Assembly (NCBI GenBank): GCA_025464915.1
Contig: JAODNF010000236.1
Location: 1 to 7,640, forward strand
DNA: 7,640 bases
Direction of reading: 5' to 3'
DNA from: Frankiales bacterium
GTDB taxonomy: Bacteria; Actinomycetota; Actinomycetes; Mycobacteriales; SCTD01
The notes below the pieces were generated by a model. It did no database searches and was not told where the DNA came from. It saw only the letters and a list, made by a program, of their open reading frames with translations. The position numbers and the translations under genes were made by a program. This document shows, one piece after another, positions 1-4,782 of this stretch (the stretch's first letter is position 1; each line of letters begins with the position of its first letter).

Positions 1-962
1 CCGGACAGCGCCCAGTCGACCTTGACCGTCCCGTCGTCCCACTCGAAGTGCTCCAGGTCGGCCCGCAGCCGCGCGGGGACGTCCTCCAGGAGCTCCAGGT
101 AGAGGGCCGGCGCCGAGACGTCGGCCAGGACGACGCGGCTCGGTTCGAAGGTGCCGTCCTGCAGCCGCACACCCGTCACCCGCCCGTCCCGCACGACGAC
201 GCGGGTCACCGGCGCGTCGCACTCGAGCCGGCCGCCGGCTGCGAGCAGCCTGCGCACGAGCGCAGCCGCCAGGTTCCCGGCACCGCCCTCGGGAACGGGG
301 AACCCCACGTCCTGACCCAGCATCGCGAGCAGCCAACCGAAGACCGCGCTGGCCGGCGCCTCCGGCGCGAGGTCGGTGTGCATCGCGTTGCCCGCCAGCA
401 GCAGGCCGGCGCCCTCGCCGTGGAAGGTCTCCTCGCTGAACCTCCTGACGGACAACGTCGCGAACCGAGCGAACCGCAGCAGGTCCGCCGCGCCCAGCTC
501 GCGGGCCAGCCGGAAGGCCGAACGCGCGGGAGGGAACGGCCCCATGAGGGTGTTCACGACATCGGGCTGCAGCGCGCTCCACTGCTGGGCGAGGGCTCTC
601 CACGCCTCGCCGTCGCGTGCGTCGAACGCGGCGACGGAGGCCGACGTGACGTCGAGGTCGCGCGAGAGGACGGCGGTGCGCCCGTCGTGCAGGGGATGGG
701 CGAGCACGGACGGTGCGTGCCGCCACCGCAGCCCGTGCTGCTCCAGCTGCAGGTCCGCCAGGACGGGGGAGCCGATGCCCAGCGGGTAGAAGCTGCTGAA
801 CAGGTCGGAGACGAAGCCGGGCGCGGTGACCTCCGCGCTCTTGACCGCTCCTCCGTAGGTCTGCTGGGCCTCGAGCACAAGCACGTCCCAGCCGTGGTCC
901 GCGAGCACGTTCGCGCCGACCAGCCCGTTCGGTCCACTGCCGATGACGATCGCGTCGGTCAT
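1..962 (-). CDS. Phytoene-desaturase-like NAD(P)/FAD-dependent oxidoreductase (COG1233 type), C-terminus cut by window edge
   Basis: Read on the minus strand from an ATG at 962-960, this frame stays open for 320 codons to the left edge. The N-terminus is a classic FAD dinucleotide-binding fold: a beta strand, then GSGPNG (residues 8-13, Gly8/Gly10/Gly13), a helix and the ribose-binding Glu31 in VLVLEA. A second flavin-contact motif, YGG, follows at 36-38. A further FAD-domain stretch (about 222-270: VPEGG, a helix, then repeated VxV strands ending near LQDG) matches the amine-oxidase/CrtI superfamily. Relatives are usually about 480-530 residues, so roughly 60 percent is present. The family includes carotenoid desaturases and many oxidoreductases of unknown substrate. 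No carotenoid genes adjoin it, so a carotenoid role is not supported. The start is fixed by the FAD fold beginning at residue 4. A modest AAGGG lies about 10 bases upstream. Confidence 0.9.
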   Translation of the reverse strand, partial: MTDAIVIGSGPNGLVGANVLADHGWDVLVLEAQQTYGGAVKSAEVTAPGFVSDLFSSFYPLGIGSPVLADLQLEQHGLRWRHAPSVLAHPLHDGRTAVLSRDLDVTSASVAAFDARDGEAWRALAQQWSALQPDVVNTLMGPFPPARSAFRLARELGAADLLRFARFATLSVRRFSEETFHGEGAGLLLAGNAMHTDLAPEAPASAVFGWLLAMLGQDVGFPVPEGGAGNLAAALVRRLLAAGGRLECDAPVTRVVVRDGRVTGVRLQDGTFEPSRVVLADVSAPALYLELLEDVPARLRADLEHFEWDDGTVKVDWALS

Positions 963-1063
963 GCGAGGACGGCCCTTCGACGTGGATCGGTGGCTGCGCA
1001 GCGGGGCCGCGCACGACCCGGGTCAGGGAAGTCGCGGCCGGTGCTGTGGCGCTTACCCCCTCA

Positions 1064-1087
1064 GCGCCGGGACCAACAGCGCGGCGC
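1064..1087 (-). terminator. Possible GC-rich hairpin downstream of the small-protein pair
   Basis: GCGCCG at 1064-1069 is the exact reverse complement of CGGCGC at 1082-1087, giving a 6-bp all-GC stem with a 12-base loop. It lies 27 bases past the stop of the 89-aa gene and before the oxidoreductase start, where a terminator for the small-gene unit could sit. There is no T-run, and such repeats are common at this GC content, so this is only a candidate. Confidence 0.25.
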
Positions 1088-1113
1088 CGCCCGTCATCGA
1101 GCCCATGGTGGTG

Positions 1114-1383
1114 TCAGGAGCCGTGCAGGGCTCGAGCGAGTTCGTCCCTGCCCATCTTCGATCGCCCGCGCAGGTTGCGCTTATTGGCCTCCTCATAGAG
1201 CTCGGCACGGGTCTTCGGCTCCGCCGTCCCGTTGCGCTTGCGCTGCGCGACGGCTGCACCCTGCTTGCCGAGAGCCGTACGGGTCGCCTTGGGCATGCTG
1301 CTGATGGACTTCTTGGCGCGCGCGCCCGACTGGGCCTTCTTCACGTTCTTGCGGGCCGCCGTCACCTGCCGCTGGCTGGCCAT
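1114..1383 (-). CDS. Small basic protein with C-terminal Rho-N/SAP-like domain (89 aa)
   Basis: The start ATG (1383-1381) shares one base with the TGA of the preceding gene (TGATG), so translation is probably coupled; no good Shine-Dalgarno of its own is visible. Residues 1-55 are rich in Lys, Arg, Ala and Gln with almost no acidic residues, as in a nucleic-acid-binding tail. Residues 57-86 (KTRAELYEEANKR, then GRSKMGRDELARAL) closely resemble the short helical Rho termination factor N-terminal/SAP-like motif found in many small actinobacterial proteins. That motif is associated with nucleic-acid binding, but the function of these small proteins is not established. A role in binding DNA or RNA, perhaps under stress, is an inference. 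A longer in-frame reading starting near 1653 only adds antisense of the neighbouring gene and was not used. Confidence 0.85.
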   Translation of the reverse strand: MASQRQVTAARKNVKKAQSGARAKKSISSMPKATRTALGKQGAAVAQRKRNGTAEPKTRAELYEEANKRNLRGRSKMGRDELARALHGS

Positions 1384-1598
1384 CAGTGCTTCGCTGCCGC
1401 GGCCTTGCCGCCCTTGCGACCAGCCGCCTTCTTCTGGGCCGTCGTCCCGCCCTGGCTGCTGCTGCCGCCCTTGCCGGAGGCCTTGCCGCCGTTGTGCGAG
1501 GCGTCGGGTGAGTTGGCGATCTTCGCCGCCCGCTCCTTCGACATCCCCTTGTCCTTCAGGGCTTCGTACTGCTTCTCGTTCTTCACGTTCGCCGGCAT
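1383..1598 (-). CDS. Small KGG-rich basic protein, DUF7218-like N-terminus (71 aa)
   Basis: The start is the ATG at 1598-1596, preceded by a strong AGAGAGGAG seven bases upstream. A longer reading from 1670 adds 24 unconvincing residues and lacks this site. Residues 5-34 (VKNEKQYEALKDKGMSKERA, then AKIANSP) form a compact charged helical segment that I recognise from very small, widespread actinobacterial proteins, often labelled DUF7218 or Rho-N-associated. Residues 36-71 are low complexity (Gly, Ser, Lys, Ala) and include AGRKGGKA (59-66), similar to the KGG motif of bacterial stress-induced proteins. It has no membrane segment or signal peptide. It is the first gene of a two-gene unit with the 89-aa Rho-N-like protein, so the two products probably act together or under the same condition. 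Function is unknown; nucleic-acid association is an inference from charge and partner. Confidence 0.85.
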   Translation of the reverse strand: MPANVKNEKQYEALKDKGMSKERAAKIANSPDASHNGGKASGKGGSSSQGGTTAQKKAAGRKGGKAAAAKH

Positions 1599-1605
1599 CC
1601 ACGTG

Positions 1606-1614
1606 CTCCTCTCT
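1606..1614 (-). promoter_or_regulatory. Strong ribosome binding site deciding the 71-aa gene start
   Basis: Read on the minus strand the bases are AGAGAGGAG, followed by a 7-base spacer and the ATG at 1598. This fixes the start of the 71-aa gene and is the best Shine-Dalgarno sequence on the minus strand of this window. Confidence 0.8.
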
Positions 1615-1840
1615 GGTGTCCCGTGGGGGTTCCCGTTGTCCTGCGACCCACACGCGACGGCGCTCGTCACGGTGCGTCGCGCGACGGCCGACCCGGTCGC
1701 GCTACGTTGGTGTCCTGCTTCCGCTTCGGCGGCGAGCCTGGCGTCCAGCAGGTGGCGCGGGTCCGGTGGCGCTCCGGCGTCGCACCCAGCGCCCTTCCTG
1801 CCGGGCAGGGCGTTCCCTCGCGACCCCCACCCTGTGACTT
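1615..1840. other. Divergent intergenic region between the small-gene pair and the GAF-ANTAR gene
   Basis: This stretch separates divergent genes and must hold the promoters for both, but I cannot assign convincing -10/-35 boxes on either strand. All open frames across it are compositionally poor. If the ANTAR gene starts at 1994 rather than 1841, the non-coding stretch extends to 1993. A TGA at 1835-1837 closes the ANTAR reading frame upstream. Confidence 0.6.
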
Positions 1841-2698
1841 GTGGCGCTCCCTGCTCCGGGTCCCTCGGTTGGTGCGCGGCTACCTGAGCGGGTCGCCATC
1901 AACACCCCTGACCACCCCGAGAGCGCCACTCCAGGCTCCAAGGGCTCCCCGCACGTCGCCGCCGGCGGTGGCGCGGTCGAGCCCGTCGACGCGATGATGG
2001 CGCTCGCCGAGCTGGGCAAGATCAACCTCGCCGAGAGCGACCTGACGGCGGTCCTCGAGCGCGTTTCCGCCCTGACCAAGTCGTCCCTCCTAGGGGTCGC
2101 GGAGGTTTCCGTCACCCTTGTCACCGACGGCGTCGCCGGCACCGCCGCCTACACCGGTGAGCTGGCGCTCGCGCTCGACGAGGCGCAGTACGGGGCGGGC
2201 TCCGGCCCGTGCCTCGCGGCGGCGGAGAAGGAGTCGGTCTTCGTCATCGAGGAGATGTCGCACGAGACCCGGTGGCCCGAGTTCACCGCAGACGCCGTGC
2301 GGCACGGAGCGCGCTCGTCGATGTCGATCGGGATCCCGCTGCACTCGACGGTGACGGGTGCCCTCAACATCTACGCCACCGAGTCCGGGGTCTTCGACGA
2401 AGCGGCCGTCGAGCTGGCCCGGACCTTCGCCGGGTACGCGGCGGTCGCGCTCGCCAACGCCAGCCTGTACGACACGACGGCGGCGCTGGCCAGGCAGATG
2501 GCCGCGGCGATGGCGTCCCGGGCCGTGATCGAGCAGGCCAAGGGCATCCTCGTCGCCCAACGCGGTATCAGTCCCGAGGAGGCCTTCCAGGTGCTGTCGC
2601 GTGCGTCGCAGACGGCAAACCGCAAGCTGCGCGACATCGCCCAGGCGATGGTGGACGGCGCCCGCTCGTCGCCGGAGCAAGACGGTCCGCAGGAGTAA
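1841..2698 (+). CDS. GAF and ANTAR domain-containing RNA-binding regulator
   Basis: From GTG 1841 the product is 285 aa. Residues 66-207 form a GAF sensor domain: EVSVTLV strand, AQYGAGSGPCLAA (115-127), the strand/helix region around RWPEF, SMSIGIPL (160-167) and ALNIYA. Residues 217-272 form an ANTAR domain, with the typical IEQAKGILVAQRGIS (230-244) and LSRASQTANRKLRDIA (252-267). ANTAR proteins bind paired short RNA hairpins and usually act as transcription antiterminators; GAF domains bind small ligands or sense redox state. This layout is common in actinobacteria, often in several copies per genome. The start is uncertain. GTG 1841 is the first start after an in-frame TGA (1835) but has no Shine-Dalgarno, and the first 45 residues are Pro/Gly/Ala-rich. 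ATG 1994 (residue 52) would keep both domains intact. Cys124 in the GAF core is notable but of unknown role. Confidence 0.92.
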   Translation: MALPAPGPSVGARLPERVAINTPDHPESATPGSKGSPHVAAGGGAVEPVDAMMALAELGKINLAESDLTAVLERVSALTKSSLLGVAEVSVTLVTDGVAGTAAYTGELALALDEAQYGAGSGPCLAAAEKESVFVIEEMSHETRWPEFTADAVRHGARSSMSIGIPLHSTVTGALNIYATESGVFDEAAVELARTFAGYAAVALANASLYDTTAALARQMAAAMASRAVIEQAKGILVAQRGISPEEAFQVLSRASQTANRKLRDIAQAMVDGARSSPEQDGPQE

Positions 2699-2707
2699 GC
2701 CCATGCT

Positions 2708-2734
2708 GTCCCCGGGGTCGTAGTTCCAGGGGAC
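2708..2734 (+). other. Inverted repeat just after the ANTAR stop
   Basis: GTCCCC at 2708-2713 pairs with GGGGAC at 2729-2734 across a 15-base loop, starting 10 bases after the ANTAR stop codon. It could be a weak transcription terminator or part of a structured leader for the next gene. There is no U-tract. Confidence 0.3.
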
Positions 2735-2744
2735 GACATCGACA

Positions 2745-2750
2745 TAGGGT
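2745..2750 (+). promoter_or_regulatory. Possible -10 element (TAGGGT)
   Basis: TAGGGT fits the actinobacterial TANNNT -10 pattern and lies in the gap between the ANTAR and receiver-like genes. The bases 16-18 upstream (around GTTCCA, 2723-2728) match TTGACA only at three of six positions, so this is a weak promoter candidate for the receiver-STAS pair. Confidence 0.25.
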
Positions 2751-2810
2751 GAGAACTCGGTGCAGCAGCCGCCGGACCGCTCCCGGGGTTGGTCGCACGA
2801 GTCGGCTCCC

Positions 2811-2830
2811 GCGGGTCCAGGTCACCCCGC
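2811..2830 (+). other. Small GC-rich hairpin in the leader of the receiver-like gene
   Basis: GCGGG (2811-2815) pairs with CCCGC (2826-2830), extendable by a T-A pair (2816/2824) with one bulged C, leaving a 7-base loop. It ends eight bases before the alternative ATG at 2839. It may be part of an RNA-level control element or simply chance pairing in GC-rich DNA. Confidence 0.25.
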
Positions 2831-3021
2831 CGGATCCGATGGTGGCTGCGAGCGTGAGCATCTCCCCTGACCAGGTCGGTCGTCATGCCGGCCCACAAGC
2901 CGGTCGCCGCGGGCGCGCGGTCCGCCGCCTGGCGGCGCTGCCCGCTGCTGGACTGCTGGCGCCTCCGGTGCTCCTGACGGCGGCATCCGGCCTGACTGCC
3001 CCGCCATCGGACCTGACCTGG

Positions 3022-3621
3022 GTGGACAGTCCCCGTCACGAGCTCGAACAGGCCCGGACCTGCGCCGTGCAGCAGTGGCTCGATGCCGCAGCGAACCTGG
3101 CGGACTCCGAGGAGGGCCTGTCCCGGGAGCAGGAGTCGGACCACTCGCGCAGGCGGGAGGCGATCGAGCACGTGACGTCCGCTGTCCGGCGACACGTCCC
3201 CTCGGAAGGCGGCACTGCGTACCGGGTCGTGGTCGCCCACCGGTTCGACTGGTTCTCGGACAAGGTCGCCGCGAGCCTTCGCGAGCTCGGGCTGGTCGTG
3301 ACCAGCCGGCTCAACGACGGTGCCGAGGCCCTCGGCGCCGCGATCGCGGAGCAGCCAGACCTGCTCGTCCTGCAGGACGTGATGGTGCGGCTGCCCTCGG
3401 AGACGGTGCTCACCGAGGTGCGCCGCTTCGCACCGCGCACCGTGGTGGCAGTGCAGGCCGAGGGAGCCGACCGTGCGCGGGAGCTCCGCGCGCGAGGTGC
3501 CCACGCGCCGTTCGCCCGCAACCTCGCCCCGGCGGACGTCGCGTGCTACCTCGCTGACCTGCTGGCAGCTGCTCGGTTCGGCGGTCTTGACAGCGAAGTC
3601 GCTCGTGTCCATCGCGGTTGA
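3022..3621 (+). CDS. Degenerate receiver-domain (CheY-like) protein
   Basis: From GTG 3022 the product is 199 aa. Residues 1-60 are charged and helical (HELEQARTCAVQQWLDAAA onwards). Residues 67-182 have the alternating strand/helix pattern of a response-regulator receiver: YRVVVAHRF (67-75), PDLLVLQD (112-119) and TVVAVQAEG (140-148), ending in a final helix. Asp119 sits where the phosphoacceptor belongs. The paired acidic residues after strand 1 are Ala72-His73, the conserved Thr/Ser after strand 4 is Gln145, and the conserved Lys after strand 5 is Arg166, so normal phosphotransfer looks unlikely. No output domain follows. The frame also allows ATG 2839 (260 aa), but the extra 61 residues are Ala/Pro/Leu-rich with lower third-position GC (about 75 versus 88 percent by hand count). 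Neither start has a good ribosome binding site. It overlaps the STAS gene downstream, suggesting a shared signalling role. Confidence 0.75.
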   Translation: MDSPRHELEQARTCAVQQWLDAAANLADSEEGLSREQESDHSRRREAIEHVTSAVRRHVPSEGGTAYRVVVAHRFDWFSDKVAASLRELGLVVTSRLNDGAEALGAAIAEQPDLLVLQDVMVRLPSETVLTEVRRFAPRTVVAVQAEGADRARELRARGAHAPFARNLAPADVACYLADLLAAARFGGLDSEVARVHRG

Positions 3622-3985
3622 GCACCCGGTCGGCATCGACGTCGCCGTGGTCACACTGGCGGGAGAGCACGACCTGTCCACGGTGGACGTCCTGCGGCGC
3701 GTGCTCAACGACCTGACCGGGGCGTCGCCGCTCGTGGTCCTGGACCTCGCCCAGTGCCTGTTCGTGGACAGCACCATCCTCGGTGCGATCGCCGGCACGG
3801 CCCGACGCATCAGCAGCGCCGGCGGCCGGGTCGTCGCCATCAACGTCGGAGGCATCGTGGGCAAAGCGCTGCGGATCACCGGGCTCGACGCCGTGCTCTC
3901 ACCGACGGCCGGGCTCGACGAGGCCTTCGTGAGCGCACTCGGCCAGCTCGGGTGGCAGCCGTTGCCCGCGGACGTCCATCGCTGA
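3605..3985 (+). CDS. STAS-domain anti-sigma factor antagonist-like protein
   Basis: From GTG 3605 the product is 126 aa, the usual size for stand-alone STAS proteins of the SpoIIAA/RsbV type. The fold is clear: strand VAVVTLAGEHDLST (13-26), a helix, strand LVVLDLAQC (43-51), then FVDSTILGAIAG (53-64). Asp55-Ser56 occupies the position where SpoIIAA-type antagonists are phosphorylated by their anti-sigma kinase. This is followed by GGRVVAIN and a C-terminal helix. In that family the unphosphorylated antagonist binds the kinase and frees a sigma factor; here this role is inferred, because no kinase, sigma factor or phosphatase is in the window. The proposed start overlaps the receiver-like gene by 17 bases, so co-translation is likely. 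An in-frame TTG at 3587 is an alternative start. An open frame reaching back to 3473 is only overlap with the upstream gene. Confidence 0.88.
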   Translation: MSIAVEHPVGIDVAVVTLAGEHDLSTVDVLRRVLNDLTGASPLVVLDLAQCLFVDSTILGAIAGTARRISSAGGRVVAINVGGIVGKALRITGLDAVLSPTAGLDEAFVSALGQLGWQPLPADVHR

Positions 3986-4104
3986 GCGAGCACCCGGTTG
4001 CGCGGAGGCCTGACGCGGACGGCCAGGCACGTGCTCGAGGCCCGGATGAAGCAGCAGCGCCAGCGCGGGTGACGAGGCTCGGTGAGAATAGGAGCTGTCC
4101 CGTC

Positions 4105-4111
4105 AAAGGAG
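4105..4111 (+). promoter_or_regulatory. Ribosome binding site of the TIGR03086-like gene
   Basis: AAAGGAG lies seven bases before the ATG at 4119 and fixes that start. It lies in a 133-base gap after the STAS gene, which contains no recognisable terminator or clear promoter. Confidence 0.8.
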
Positions 4112-4118
4112 CTGAGCC

Positions 4119-4688
4119 ATGACCCTGCCCGCCGACCCGGCCGAACGGCACCGCGCCGTCGCCGCCGCCTTCACCGCGCGCGTGCAGGGCACCACCGACT
4201 GGGACGCGCCTGCACCCGTGGACGGCTGGCGCGCACGCGACGTCGTCGGTCACCTGGTCGGGTGGTTCCCGGACTTCCTCACCAGCGCGACCGGCCTGGT
4301 GCTCGACCGCGGGCCCTCGGTCGCGGACGACCCGGTGGCGGCCTGGCAGGTCCACTCCGACGCGGTGCAGCGGGTGCTGGACGGGCCGGAGGCGTCGACC
4401 CCCTTCGACCACCAGTACGTGGGAGAGCTGCCGCTGCCCCAAGCGGTTGACCGCTTCTACATCTCCGACGTCTTCATGCACACGTGGGACCTGGCGCGTG
4501 CCACCGGACAGGACGAGCGGCTCGACCCGGAGACCTGTGCCGACCTGCTCGCCGCGATGCAGGGGATGGAGGAGGTGCTGCGGTCCTCCGGGCAGTACGG
4601 ACCTGCGGTGCCCGTACCGCAGGACGCGGATGTCCAGAGCAGGATGCTCGGCTTCATCGGGCGGGACCCGCTGTTCGGCCGCTCCTGA
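4119..4688 (+). CDS. TIGR03086-family protein (DinB/mycothiol maleylpyruvate isomerase-like fold)
   Basis: A 189-aa cytosolic protein with the ATG set by a strong AAAGGAG. It shows the landmarks of this actinobacterial family: an N-terminal helix with a tryptophan-containing turn (W28, then VDGWRARDVVGHLVGW, 34-49), and a second metal-site helix DVFMHTWDLARATGQD (117-132). His45, Asp117 and His121 are spaced like the three-residue metal site (His, then acidic-xxx-His) of DinB and mycothiol-dependent maleylpyruvate isomerase proteins, so a divalent metal is likely. The family's members are often suspected of mycothiol-dependent thiol transfer or isomerisation, but most have no proven substrate. 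The length is typical for the family. It is followed 94 bases later by the flavin monooxygenase; a joint detoxification or catabolic role is possible but not shown. Confidence 0.87.
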   Translation: MTLPADPAERHRAVAAAFTARVQGTTDWDAPAPVDGWRARDVVGHLVGWFPDFLTSATGLVLDRGPSVADDPVAAWQVHSDAVQRVLDGPEASTPFDHQYVGELPLPQAVDRFYISDVFMHTWDLARATGQDERLDPETCADLLAAMQGMEEVLRSSGQYGPAVPVPQDADVQSRMLGFIGRDPLFGRS

Positions 4689-4770
4689 GACCGGCGACGC
4701 GTCCTTGCACCACACCCGCGGCCGGGCGAGACTGCCACGGCGACGGGCACCTGCTCGTGGGCGAACGGAC

Positions 4771-4776
4771 AGGGGG
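4771..4776 (+). promoter_or_regulatory. Ribosome binding site deciding the monooxygenase GTG start
   Basis: AGGGGG lies six bases before the GTG at 4783. It supports this start over far-upstream in-frame starts that would run back through the TIGR03086-like gene. Confidence 0.7.
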
Positions 4777-4782
4777 TACGCC

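Noticed and set aside
1015..1024. Perfect 10-base palindrome GACCCGGGTC near the oxidoreductase start
   Set aside because: Short GC palindromes are frequent here. It is single, has no partner site, and there is no nearby regulator to bind it.
48..1304. Long plus-strand open frame (418 aa)
   Set aside because: It is antisense to the FAD oxidoreductase and the 89-aa small protein. Its product is Arg/Gly/Glu/His-rich without domains, as expected for a shadow frame in GC-rich DNA.
2371..3993. Long minus-strand open frame (540 aa)
   Set aside because: It runs antisense across the ANTAR, receiver-like and STAS genes, all of which have recognisable domains on the plus strand. Its own product shows no domain.
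3620..3998. Exact 11-base direct repeat GAGCACCCGGT at 3620-3630 and 3988-3998, near the start and just after the stop of the STAS gene
   Set aside because: An 11-base repeat is expected several times by chance in a GC-rich window of this size, and there are no further insertion-site features.
4693..4722. Possible promoter (TTGCAC, 17 bases, GAGACT) before the monooxygenase
   Set aside because: The -35 matches only partly and the -10 does not fit the TANNNT pattern, so it cannot be separated from background.
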